Assembly: GCA_945949475.1 (NCBI GenBank)
Contig: CAMFET010000049.1
Coordinates: forward strand, 1-6,623
Length of the DNA: 6,623 nucleotides
Direction: 5' to 3'
From: an uncultured Phascolarctobacterium sp.
GTDB lineage: Bacteria > Bacillota > Negativicutes > Acidaminococcales > Acidaminococcaceae
In this document: one piece after another, positions 1 to 6,094 of the stretch
How the letters are laid out: every line of letters starts with the position of its first letter
Numbering within the stretch: the stretch's first letter is position 1
Notes under the pieces: generated by a model
Database searches by the model: none
Told to the model about the DNA's origin: nothing
Seen by the model: only the letters and a program-made list of their open reading frames with translations
Program-made: the position numbers and the translations under genes

Positions 1-2
1 TA

Positions 3-68
3 AAGAAAAAAGTTCGTGAAAACAGTGAAAATATGTTGACATCTATCAAAGAGCAAATTGAAAAATAA
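3..68 (+). CDS. C-terminal fragment of an unidentified protein
   Basis: Only the last 21 codons are in the window, and the gene starts upstream. This is the only + strand frame open from the window edge to position 66 (the others stop at 1-3 and 17-19), and it ends in TAA. The residues are strongly charged and helix-prone (rich in Lys, Glu and Asn; ends in EQIEK), as in the tail of a soluble or coiled-coil protein. That is too little to assign a family. The htpX promoter starts within its last codons, so htpX need not depend on transcription from this gene. Confidence 0.55.
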   Translation, partial: KKKVRENSENMLTSIKEQIEK

Positions 69-86
69 GCAAGCTCTTGTTATAAT
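58..86 (+). promoter_or_regulatory. Sigma-A type promoter of htpX
   Basis: The -35 element is TTGAAA at 58-63 and the -10 element is a perfect TATAAT at 81-86, separated by exactly 17 nt. The predicted start is near 92-94, giving a leader of about 55 nt before the htpX ATG. The -35 box lies inside the last codons of the upstream gene. Confidence 0.75.
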
Positions 87-90
87 AAAA

Positions 91-112
91 GTAGCACTCG
101 TCAGAGTGTGAA
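91..112 (+). promoter_or_regulatory. CIRCE-like inverted repeat at the htpX start site
   Basis: GTAGCACTC (91-99) and GAGTGTGAA (104-112) match the two CIRCE half-sites (TTAGCACTC and GAGTGCTAA) at 8/9 and 7/9 positions, and the core CACTC/GAGTG is a perfect inverted repeat. The element sits on the predicted transcription start, where a heat-shock repressor such as HrcA could act, and HtpX is a stress protease. The spacer, however, is 4 nt (GTCA) instead of the canonical 9. It could therefore be a degenerate operator, a site for another repressor, or simply a small 5'-UTR hairpin. Confidence 0.35.
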
Positions 113-148
113 TTTTGAATTTGATTTGCTTGAGGAGGAAATTATTTA

Positions 149-985
149 ATGAAGACTGCTATGCTTATGGCACTGATGACCATGCTGCTCATGGCCATTG
201 GTGACTATTTTGGCGGCCTGCAGGGCATGACCATCATGCTGTTTTTTGGTGTGGCTATGAACTTTTTCACTTATTGGAACAGTGATAAAATGGTTTTGGC
301 CCATTATAATGCGCAAGAGGTGGATGCTCGCACCGCTCCTAGACTGTATGCTATCGTAAAACGCTTGGCTGACCGTGCTAAGCTGCCCATGCCCAAGGTG
401 TATATCATCGATAGCCCTGTACCCAATGCCTTTGCTACCGGTCGTAATCCGGAGCACGCTGCTGTGGCAGTGAACACTGCACTGGCTGACTTGTTGGATG
501 AGGACGAATTGGCCGGCGTATTGGCGCATGAGCTGAGCCACGTTAAACACCGCGACATTTTAATCAGCACAGTGGCTGCCTCCATGGCCGGCGCCATTTC
601 CACCATTGCTCAATGGGGCATGTTCCTGGGTGGTGGGCGTGACGAAAACGGTGAAAGCCGCAACCCCTTCGCCACTATTTTGGTGATGATCCTCGCTCCC
701 TTGGCTGCTGCCTTGATTCAAATGGCTGTATCCCGCTCTCGCGAATATATGGCTGATAAATCCGGCGGTGAGCTGTGTGGTGACCCCAATGCTCTGGCCG
801 ATGCTTTACTGAAGATTGAAGCCTTTGCTAGACGTCGCGTAATGCCCGGTGCTACCGAAGCTACTGCGCATATGTTCATCATCAATCCGTTCTCCGGTGT
901 GAACATGAGACAATTATTCAGCACTCACCCGCCCACAGAAGAGCGTGTGCGCCTGCTCCGCGAGCAAGCCCGTGCTATGCGCTAA
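149..985 (+). CDS. htpX: HtpX-type membrane zinc metalloprotease (peptidase M48)
   Basis: HtpX is an inner-membrane zinc endopeptidase that degrades misfolded or damaged membrane proteins, in partnership with FtsH in the bacteria where it was studied. The 278-aa product has the expected layout. Two hydrophobic helices lie at about residues 3-20 and 26-43. The zinc motif HELSH is at 127-131 (ligands H127 and H131, catalytic E128), and the third ligand is E199 in SREYMAD. Two further hydrophobic segments lie at about 138-161 and 175-194, and the family-typical STHPP motif is at 258-262. The length is close to the usual 280-300 aa. The ATG at 149 has AGGAGG at 133-138, 10 nt upstream. The gene has its own promoter (58-86) with a CIRCE-like repeat at the start site, which would fit heat-shock control. 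No terminator is visible before the next promoter at 1007. Confidence 0.95.
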   Translation: MKTAMLMALMTMLLMAIGDYFGGLQGMTIMLFFGVAMNFFTYWNSDKMVLAHYNAQEVDARTAPRLYAIVKRLADRAKLPMPKVYIIDSPVPNAFATGRNPEHAAVAVNTALADLLDEDELAGVLAHELSHVKHRDILISTVAASMAGAISTIAQWGMFLGGGRDENGESRNPFATILVMILAPLAAALIQMAVSRSREYMADKSGGELCGDPNALADALLKIEAFARRRVMPGATEATAHMFIINPFSGVNMRQLFSTHPPTEERVRLLREQARAMR

Positions 986-1006
986 GGATAAATTAGTGTA
1001 AAATTG

Positions 1007-1035
1007 TTGGCAAAAGGGACTATATTTAGTATAAT
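1007..1035 (+). promoter_or_regulatory. Sigma-A type promoter for the structured RNA / ndk
   Basis: TTGGCA (1007-1012) and a perfect TATAAT (1030-1035) are separated by 17 nt, predicting a start near 1042. I find no comparably good promoter between here and the ndk ATG, so ndk is probably transcribed from this site through the structured region. Confidence 0.75.
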
Positions 1036-1041
1036 ATAGTT

Positions 1042-1222
1042 TGGGAATAATGTGATTGGCTAGAAAGTGCCAGCTACGAGGTATGGCGACAAGCCACGAC
1101 CCATGTGGTCATAAGCGCAGCGCCATGAACACATGTTGGTCGCGCTGTACCCTTGGGTGCGACGGCGTATAAATAATACTCATAGAAGCCATGACGAAGT
1201 AGATGGTGCTTTAGAGACAATC
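1042..1222 (+). ncRNA. Candidate structured RNA: small RNA or long 5' leader of ndk
   Basis: The 277-bp gap between htpX and ndk holds no convincing ORF but folds well on paper. A closing rod forms from four helices: GATTG (1054-1058) with CAATC (1218-1222), AAAGTGCCA (1064-1072) with TGGTGCTTT (1204-1212), CTAC (1074-1077) with GTAG (1199-1202), and TATGGC (1082-1087) with GCCATG (1188-1193). Symmetrical small internal loops separate them. Inside are a hairpin GACC/GGTC (1098-1110) and an apical arm CGCC (1121-1124)/GGCG (1164-1167), GTCGC (1139-1143)/GCGAC (1159-1163), ACC/GGT (1149-1158). An AT-rich unpaired strand covers 1168-1187. The 5' end agrees with the promoter at 1007-1035. No T-rich terminator follows, so it may be continuous with ndk mRNA. 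The size and rod-with-central-bubble shape recall 6S RNA, but I recognise no diagnostic sequence and do not assign a family. The pairing was worked out by eye. Confidence 0.5.
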
Positions 1223-1262
1223 TGTTAGATAAAAAAATTACAGTAAATAAGGAGAGATTCCA

Positions 1263-1682
1263 ATGGCTATTGAAAAGACTTTTATTCTAGTTAAACCCGA
1301 CGGCGTTAAAAAGAACCTGGTAGGCAATATTTTGGCTCGTTTCGAAGCAAAAGGCCTCAAAATCGTTGCTTTGAAAATGATCGTTGCTCCGAAGGAAGTA
1401 GCAGAAACCCACTATGCTGAGCACAAAGAAAAACCCTTCTTTGGTGAACTGGTTGACTTCATCACCTCTTCCCCGCTGGTTGCTGCTGTAATCGAAGGCG
1501 AAAACGCTATTAAGGCTGTTCGTCAACTGAACGGCGCTACTAATCCGCTGGAAGCTGTTCCTGGCTCCATCCGTGGCGACTATGCTCTGACCATCGGCGA
1601 AAACATTGTTCATGGCTCCGACAGCCCGGAAGCTGCTGCTCGTGAAATCGCTAACTGGTTCAAACCCGAAGAAATTTGCTAA
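1263..1682 (+). CDS. ndk: Nucleoside diphosphate kinase
   Basis: Ndk transfers the gamma-phosphate from ATP to NDPs and dNDPs through a phosphohistidine, balancing cytoplasmic nucleotide pools. The 139-aa product is a standard-length bacterial Ndk. Lys11 lies in the N-terminal LVKPDGV strand, Tyr51 is in the nucleotide-binding region, RGDYA is at 104-108, and the phosphorylated histidine is H117 in the signature NIVHGSDS (114-121). The ATG at 1263 is preceded by AAGGAG (1249-1254) with 8 nt spacing. The nearest plausible promoter is at 1007-1035, leaving a leader of about 220 nt that includes the structured region. A strong hairpin terminator follows, so the gene is probably monocistronic. 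Confidence 0.97.
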   Translation: MAIEKTFILVKPDGVKKNLVGNILARFEAKGLKIVALKMIVAPKEVAETHYAEHKEKPFFGELVDFITSSPLVAAVIEGENAIKAVRQLNGATNPLEAVPGSIRGDYALTIGENIVHGSDSPEAAAREIANWFKPEEIC

Positions 1683-1697
1683 TTTTTAGCTCCTTCT

Positions 1698-1744
1698 AAA
1701 ATTCAACCCCCATGTTAGTCCTGCTTTACATGGGGGTTAATTTT
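1698..1744 (+). terminator. Intrinsic terminator after ndk
   Basis: The 11-bp stem AACCCCCATGT (1705-1715) / ACATGGGGGTT (1728-1738) has a 12-nt loop. It is flanked by AAAATT (1698-1703) and AATTTT (1739-1744), which can extend the stem around one bulged C. The downstream U tract is short (TTTT, then AT), so termination may be incomplete; on the opposite strand the A tract would also provide U residues. Confidence 0.75.
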
Positions 1745-1767
1745 ATAGTGGGAATTATATTTTAGAT

Positions 1768-1782
1768 AACAAGAGACTTGTT
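1768..1782 (+). promoter_or_regulatory. Short perfect inverted repeat upstream of the adenosyltransferase gene
   Basis: AACAAG (1768-1773), AGA, CTTGTT (1777-1782) forms a perfect 6-bp-arm palindrome about 50 bp before the start codon. It lies in the 87-bp region after the ndk terminator that must hold the promoter of the next gene. The only promoter-like match I see there is weak (TTGTTT 1781-1786, 18 nt, TATTTA 1805-1810) and overlaps the right arm. It could be a repressor site, but nothing identifies the protein, and no cobalamin riboswitch is evident in so short a leader. Confidence 0.25.
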
Positions 1783-1831
1783 GTTTAAACTATAGCTCTC
1801 ACTCTATTTAAATAACGAAAGGATGATTTAC

Positions 1832-2344
1832 ATGAAAAAAGCTGCTGTTTACACCCGTACTGGCGATAAAGGAACCACCGGTTTATACACTGGTGAGCGC
1901 GTGCCCAAGCAATCCCTGCGCGTAGAGGCCTATGGCACTGTGGACGAAATCACCTCCGCTTTGGGTTTGGCACGTGCACAGGCTACTCGCGAGGATGTTA
2001 AAGAAACCATTTTGAATGTGCAAAAGCTGCTGATGAGCGTGATGGCTGATATCGCTAGCTTGAACCTGCCTGAACCCTATATTAAGGAAGAGCATGTGAA
2101 GCTGTTTGAAAGCACCATTGATAAATTCGATGCTTTGCTGCAGCCCTTAAATCATTTCATCATCCCCGGTGATACTGTAGCTGCTGCTGCTCTTGATATT
2201 GCCCGCACCACCACTCGTCGTGCTGAGCGTTGCCTGCTGCGTTTAGCCGAAACCGAAGAGGTTAACCCCAATGTACTCATTTGCTTGAACCGTCTCAGCG
2301 ATTTGTGCTTTATTTTGGGCCGTGTGGAAAGCGAAGTAAAATAA
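1832..2344 (+). CDS. pduO: PduO-type ATP:cob(I)alamin (corrinoid) adenosyltransferase
   Basis: This enzyme transfers the 5'-deoxyadenosyl group of ATP to reduced corrinoid, making adenosylcobalamin for B12-dependent mutases or dehydratases. The 170-aa product has the PduO-family N-terminal ATP-binding motif TRTGDKGTT (8-16), then YGTVDEITSALGLAR (34-48), FIIPGDT (109-115), DIARTTTRRAER (122-133) and the C-terminal NRLSDLCF (153-160), in the family order. Active-site positions of human and bacterial homologues fall in these motifs. I prefer ATG 1832 over the in-frame ATG at 1823: AAAGGA (1818-1823) is then an SD with 8 nt spacing, whereas the earlier ATG overlaps that SD. The gene stands alone between two terminators. 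Its role in propionate metabolism via methylmalonyl-CoA mutase is plausible for a Negativicute but not shown here. Confidence 0.92.
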   Translation: MKKAAVYTRTGDKGTTGLYTGERVPKQSLRVEAYGTVDEITSALGLARAQATREDVKETILNVQKLLMSVMADIASLNLPEPYIKEEHVKLFESTIDKFDALLQPLNHFIIPGDTVAAAALDIARTTTRRAERCLLRLAETEEVNPNVLICLNRLSDLCFILGRVESEVK

Positions 2345-2356
2345 GCTTGCTTTGAT

Positions 2357-2391
2357 AAGCCTTCTGCCCTGCGGGGTAGGGGGCTTTTTTT
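2357..2391 (+). terminator. Intrinsic terminator after the adenosyltransferase gene
   Basis: A 13-bp stem (2357-2369 with 2374-2386, including a few G-T pairs) closes a TGCG tetraloop and is followed by an uninterrupted T run to 2391. It lies 13 nt after the stop codon and is the clearest terminator in the window. Confidence 0.92.
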
Positions 2392-2479
2392 GTGCCTATG
2401 TATATGCAGTAGCTGCTGTAAATGTGAACGTTTTTGCTCTGAACGCCTGGAATATTCAGATTTTCCTTTACCAGCATCC

Positions 2480-2507
2480 TTGAATGTGATAGAATTAGTG
2501 TTATCAT
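2480..2507 (+). promoter_or_regulatory. Probable promoter of the xpt operon
   Basis: TTGAAT (2480-2485) and TATCAT (2502-2507) are 16 nt apart, with a TG at 2499-2500 forming an extended -10 element. The start would be near 2514, giving a leader of under 30 nt. The 2392-2479 stretch upstream holds only a direct repeat of TGAACG (2425-2430 and 2440-2445) and a GAATATTC palindrome (2450-2457), which might be regulatory. It has no recognisable purine riboswitch. Confidence 0.5.
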
Positions 2508-2541
2508 TATAAGGCTATTTTTAGCAAACGGAGGGGTTTGG

Positions 2542-3126
2542 ATGGAGTTATTGGAGGAAAAAATTCTTAAGGACGGCTTAATCAAAAGCGGCAATGTGCT
2601 CAAGGTGGATAGCTTTTTGAATCATCAAATTGACGTGCCCTTTATTGCAGAGCTGGGCAAGGAGTTCAAGCGTCAGTTTGCAGATCGTCCCATCAACAAG
2701 ATTCTCACTATTGAGGCTTCTGGCATTGGTATTGCCAGTGTTGCAGCTATGTTTTTTGAAGTGCCCGTGCTTTTCGCCAAAAAATCTAGTGGCAGCAATA
2801 TGGATAAGGATGTTTATTTTACGCAGATTTATTCCTATACCCATAGCAAAACCAATGATGTAGTGGTATCCAAAAAGTATCTTAACAAAAATGACCACGT
2901 GTTAATCATTGACGACTTTTTGGCTAATGGTTGCGCCTTAGAGGGTTTGATGGATATTGTGCGTCAGGCCGGCGGTACCGTAGAGGGCATTGGCGTGGCC
3001 ATTGAAAAGGGCTTTCAGGGCGGTGGTGACAAGCTGCGTTCCATGGGAGTAAATTTGCATTCCTTGGCAATTATTGACAAAATGGATGCCGCAAGTGGCA
3101 CCATTCAGTTCCGAAAGGAGAACTAA
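2542..3126 (+). CDS. xpt: Xanthine phosphoribosyltransferase
   Basis: Xpt joins xanthine to PRPP to give XMP, feeding the guanine nucleotide branch of purine salvage in the cytoplasm. The 194-aa product has the length and motifs of B. subtilis Xpt as I recall it: KVDSFLNHQID at 21-31, LTIEASGI at 55-62 (equivalent to the TIESSGI segment), the PRPP-binding motif VLIIDDFLANG at 120-130, and AGGTVEGIGVAIEKGFQGG at 143-161. The ATG at 2542 has GGAGG at 2530-2534 with 7 nt spacing. The permease gene begins 1 nt after the stop codon, and its SD is inside the last codons of xpt, so the two are almost certainly translated from one mRNA. The usual guanine/xanthine riboswitch of xpt operons is not seen upstream. 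Confidence 0.96.
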   Translation: MELLEEKILKDGLIKSGNVLKVDSFLNHQIDVPFIAELGKEFKRQFADRPINKILTIEASGIGIASVAAMFFEVPVLFAKKSSGSNMDKDVYFTQIYSYTHSKTNDVVVSKKYLNKNDHVLIIDDFLANGCALEGLMDIVRQAGGTVEGIGVAIEKGFQGGGDKLRSMGVNLHSLAIIDKMDAASGTIQFRKEN

Positions 3127-3127
3127 A

Positions 3128-4447
3128 ATGGCAGAGAAGAAGGCTGTAGATGCGATTTATGAATTAGATGGCAAGATTTCTGTGGGCAAGGCCATTCCCT
3201 TTGGCTTGCAACACATTTTGGCGATGTTCGTAGCTAATATCGCTCCTATTTTGATTGTAGCAGGCGTAATTAAAATGCCGGTGGAGCAAAGCGGTGCCTT
3301 GGTACAGTCTGCCATGCTCATCGCAGGTATTGGCACCTTAATCCAGCTCTTCCCAGTGTGGCGCATCGGTAGCGGCCTGCCCATCGTTATGGGCATTAGC
3401 TTTACCTTTGTCTCCATCGCCTGCGTTATCGGCAGCAAATATGGCTATGGCGGTATCATGGGCGCTGTACTGGTAGGCGGTATTTTAGAGGGTATTTTGG
3501 GCTTGGGCGCTAGGTACTGGCGTCGGCTGATTCCGCCCATCGTTTCTGCTACTGTGGTAACTTCCATCGGCTTTAGCCTGTTAGCAGTAGGTGCTAACTC
3601 CTTTGGCGGTGGCTTTGGCAACCCCAATTTTGGCGATGCCAACTACATTATCGTTGGCACAATTACCTTGTTTAGCTGCATTGGCTTCAATGTTTTCGCT
3701 AAATCCTTCTACAAACAGCTTTCCGTACTCTTTGGCTTGGTAGTGGGCTATATTGTGGCCGCTGCCATGGGTATGGTTGATTTAAGCCGTTTGGCCTCCG
3801 TGGATATGCTGGCCATCCCCAAGCTGATGCCCTTCACCATGGAGTTCCATGCTGATGCTATCTTTGCCTTTTTCCTGATTTTCCTGGTTTCTGCTACTGA
3901 AACCATTGGTGATACCTCTGCTATGACCGCTATGGGCTTGGGTCGTGAGGTTACCGAAAAGGAAGTTGCCGGCTCCATCACCTGCGATGGTGTTATTAGC
4001 AGCTTGTCCTCCGTATTTGGCTGCATGCCCATCACGTCCTTTAGTCAGAACGTGGGCTTGATCGCCATGACCAAGGTAGTTAATCGTATCGCTATTGCCA
4101 GTGGCGCGGTGATTATGATTTTGGCAGGCTTATTCCCGGCCTTAGGCGTCATTTTGGCTTCCCTGCCGGAATCCGTATTAGGTGGCTGCACGCTGATGAT
4201 GTTTGGCTCCATCGTAGTCAGTGGTGTGCAGATGATTGCGGGCTGTGGCAATTCCCATCGCAATATTACCATTGCCTCCTTGGCTTTGAGCATTGGTATT
4301 GGTTTTACCCAAGCGCCGGCGATTTTCAAAATTGCTCCGGATTTGGTGAAGAATGTGTTTGCAGAAAACTGCGTGGCAGTGGTTTTCATTGTGGCTATGC
4401 TGCTGAATTTGATCCTGCCTGAAGATAAAGAAGCCCCAAAGGCATAA
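3128..4447 (+). CDS. pbuX: NCS2-family xanthine/uracil-type permease
   Basis: This is a nucleobase:cation symporter of the NCS2 (UraA/XanQ/PbuX) family, an integral membrane protein that imports a purine or pyrimidine base. The 439-aa product is almost entirely hydrophobic helices between residues about 23 and 430. It carries NCS2 marks: the TM1 QH pair (28-29), the GSGLP stretch (81-85), ATETIGDTSA (256-265) with the substrate-binding acidic residue E258, and SQNVGLIAMTKVVNR (306-320), the QNxGxxxxT motif. Position next to xpt points to xanthine as substrate, by analogy with xpt-pbuX; uric acid or another base remains possible. The ATG at 3128 is preceded by AAAGGAG (3114-3120) with 7 nt spacing. 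An in-frame ATG at 3074 would add 18 residues encoded inside xpt and has no SD, so I reject it. Confidence 0.93.
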   Translation: MAEKKAVDAIYELDGKISVGKAIPFGLQHILAMFVANIAPILIVAGVIKMPVEQSGALVQSAMLIAGIGTLIQLFPVWRIGSGLPIVMGISFTFVSIACVIGSKYGYGGIMGAVLVGGILEGILGLGARYWRRLIPPIVSATVVTSIGFSLLAVGANSFGGGFGNPNFGDANYIIVGTITLFSCIGFNVFAKSFYKQLSVLFGLVVGYIVAAAMGMVDLSRLASVDMLAIPKLMPFTMEFHADAIFAFFLIFLVSATETIGDTSAMTAMGLGREVTEKEVAGSITCDGVISSLSSVFGCMPITSFSQNVGLIAMTKVVNRIAIASGAVIMILAGLFPALGVILASLPESVLGGCTLMMFGSIVVSGVQMIAGCGNSHRNITIASLALSIGIGFTQAPAIFKIAPDLVKNVFAENCVAVVFIVAMLLNLILPEDKEAPKA

Positions 4448-4481
4448 TATTTATTTTAAAAATTTAAAGAAGGCGCACTAA

Positions 4482-5357
4482 ATGAAAATTATTGATGCAC
4501 ATATGCATTACTATAACAAGGAAGGCTTTGTGCAGGTGGCTGCCAATGCCGGTTACGAAAACACGGCAGCTTGCTGGGAAAAGATTTGTCGAGATAATAA
4601 TATCGTTTTTTCCGTGGCTATGGGCAACACCATGTACACCTCCTCGCGTTACGGAGGAGTTGCTCCCCGGATGATTGATCTTGCTGCGCCTTTTGATGAG
4701 GAAAACTATAACCAGCCGGCCAATATGGGCTATTGCATGGGTGTGCAAAGTGAGCTGATTACTGAAGCTAACGCTGAGGCCACTGCTCGTGAGTTTGAGC
4801 ATTATATTACACATGAGCACTGCCTTGGTATAAAGCTGTACCCAGGCTATGAATCGGTCTATGTGAACGATAGGAGGCATTGGCCCCTGTTTGAGCTGGC
4901 TGCAGCTTATAATGTGCCCGTGGTTATCCACACTGGTGATACAGCTCGTCCCGATGGGCTGTTAAAGTATTCCCATCCTTTAACAGTGGATGAGGCAGCT
5001 GTGAACTTTCGCAATGTAAACTTTGTTATTGCCCACTGTGGCTGTCCCTGGATTGTGGATGCGGCCGAGGTCGCTGCCAAAAATGCCAATGTGGCCATCG
5101 ATGTATCAGGTCTGTTGGAGGGAAAGCCCAAGCCATTGCAGCTTTTTGAGCATCAGGCGGGCTTTTGGCGTCAGCTGCATACTTGGCTGAACTATATGGG
5201 TGATTATAGCAGGGTGCTGTACGGCAGTGATTGGCCCTTGGTAAACATTCCTCTGTATATCCGTATGATTAGCTATATCATACCCGAAGAGCATTATGAA
5301 GAGGTCTTCTATAAAAATGCTCTGCGTATTTTTTCTAAAATTGGTAACCTATTATAA
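4482..5357 (+). CDS. Metal-dependent amidohydrolase (Amidohydrolase_2 type TIM barrel)
   Basis: The 291-aa product is a probable TIM-barrel hydrolase or decarboxylase of the amidohydrolase superfamily. Metal-site motifs are in order: IDAHMH (H7 and H9, the HxH of strand 1), VVIHTGD (H150), FVIAHCG (H185) and LYGSDWP (catalytic and metal-binding D250). GIKLYPGY (116-123) gives a Lys at the strand-4 position typical of this subgroup, and there is no signal peptide. The substrate cannot be read from the sequence. The gene lies 34 bp after the permease with no terminator between and has an AGAAGG SD (4468-4473), so it is probably the third gene of the xpt operon. That suggests a nucleobase-related or other cyclic amide substrate. 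A hydrolytic, decarboxylating or lactone-opening activity would all fit the family. Confidence 0.85.
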   Translation: MKIIDAHMHYYNKEGFVQVAANAGYENTAACWEKICRDNNIVFSVAMGNTMYTSSRYGGVAPRMIDLAAPFDEENYNQPANMGYCMGVQSELITEANAEATAREFEHYITHEHCLGIKLYPGYESVYVNDRRHWPLFELAAAYNVPVVIHTGDTARPDGLLKYSHPLTVDEAAVNFRNVNFVIAHCGCPWIVDAAEVAAKNANVAIDVSGLLEGKPKPLQLFEHQAGFWRQLHTWLNYMGDYSRVLYGSDWPLVNIPLYIRMISYIIPEEHYEEVFYKNALRIFSKIGNLL

Positions 5358-5370
5358 TTATTGTTATAAT
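5341..5370 (+). promoter_or_regulatory. Possible promoter of the two-repeat hypothetical gene
   Basis: TTGGTA (5341-5346) and a perfect TATAAT (5365-5370) are 18 nt apart, overlapping the end of the amidohydrolase gene. A second TATAAT lies at 5353-5358 without a good -35. The region is AT-rich, so chance matches are easier here. With no terminator before it, the downstream gene may also be read from the xpt operon. Confidence 0.4.
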
Positions 5371-5393
5371 GCTTGTTATTAGAGGTGAAGCTC

Positions 5394-6086
5394 ATGGGTC
5401 AAAGCACCATTACAGAAATTGCTGCCGGTCTTCAGGACTGGGATTTACTGGCCAAGTTGCCCCGCGAGCTAAACGGTTTTCGGTTGCAGCCTAGCAGCGG
5501 TATCAAGGGGCAGATTTTAAATATTGCAGCCTATGTTAACGAGGAGCGTCATTCTCGCCTCGATTTGACCTATACTGCAGAAACCTTTGATTATGTGCCG
5601 GTAAAGACGGTGGGCCTGCATGTATTTCGAGAAGAAAAGCTCTTTTTTAGAGACAGGGATAAGTTTGCTAGTGAGCTTTTGGCGCAGCTCCCTGAGCTTT
5701 TAAGCAAGATTAATATGGCTCAGGCACATCAAATGAATTACGAGGCCAGCGCCATCGGCTTTGATAAATGGGACTATTGGCGTAGCCTGCCCCGTCAAAT
5801 AGGCTCTTTTGAGCTTTTTATCACTCCGGATAATCCCTTGGAATACTTAAATGGATCGTATATTTTTTTAGATTATACGGATTTTAAGCATAACAACCAG
5901 ATTTATTTTGCATATAATATTTATCGTAATGAGCTTTTTGCTGAGCTCAAGCAGAACGGCATACCTATTACCACCAGTGTGTTTGATGTGCCCAATGTGG
6001 TGAAGGATAATCGCAAGCTGGATATGCTAGCAGGGCTTATCGATGCTCATTTACAAAATGTCATGCACGATTTAGAAAAAAGTTAA
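5394..6086 (+). CDS. Hypothetical protein with two similar halves
   Basis: I do not recognise this 230-aa protein. It is soluble-looking, without signal peptide or membrane segment. It appears to be an internal duplication: DWDLLAKLPRELNGFRL (15-31) aligns with KWDYWRSLPRQIGSFEL (125-141), sharing WD, LPR and F. Each is followed by a strand-rich region (SRLDLTYT 54-61; NQIYFAYN 168-175) and a C-terminal amphipathic helix (about 90-106 and 207-226). This suggests two copies of an alpha/beta domain of about 110 residues. No Cys residues or catalytic motif stand out. I chose ATG 5394 because GAGGTG (5382-5387) lies 6 nt upstream; an in-frame TTG at 5373 would add seven residues and lacks an SD. 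It follows the amidohydrolase by 36 bp and could be co-transcribed, though a possible promoter overlaps the gap. Confidence 0.8.
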   Translation: MGQSTITEIAAGLQDWDLLAKLPRELNGFRLQPSSGIKGQILNIAAYVNEERHSRLDLTYTAETFDYVPVKTVGLHVFREEKLFFRDRDKFASELLAQLPELLSKINMAQAHQMNYEASAIGFDKWDYWRSLPRQIGSFELFITPDNPLEYLNGSYIFLDYTDFKHNNQIYFAYNIYRNELFAELKQNGIPITTSVFDVPNVVKDNRKLDMLAGLIDAHLQNVMHDLEKS

Positions 6087-6094
6087 AAATAGTG

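Noticed and set aside
146..606. Minus-strand ORFs of 134 and 100 codons antisense to htpX
   Set aside because: They are shadows of the clear htpX frame. They lack ribosome-binding sites and show no recognisable domain.
1042..1222. Assignment of the structured region to 6S RNA, tmRNA, SRP RNA, RNase P RNA or a T-box leader
   Set aside because: None of the core sequences I remember for these families is present. The shape alone (rod with bubble) is not enough to name it.
1763..1831. Cobalamin riboswitch upstream of the adenosyltransferase gene
   Set aside because: The leader is too short, and no B12-box-like sequence is visible between the ndk terminator and the start codon.
2630..2863. Plus-strand 77-codon ORF inside xpt
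   Set aside because: It is an out-of-frame overlap of the strongly supported xpt gene, with no SD and low-complexity composition.
3074..3127. Upstream ATG extending the permease N-terminus by 18 residues
   Set aside because: The extension lies inside xpt and has no SD. The ATG at 3128 has AAAGGAG at ideal spacing and yields a normal NCS2 N-terminus.
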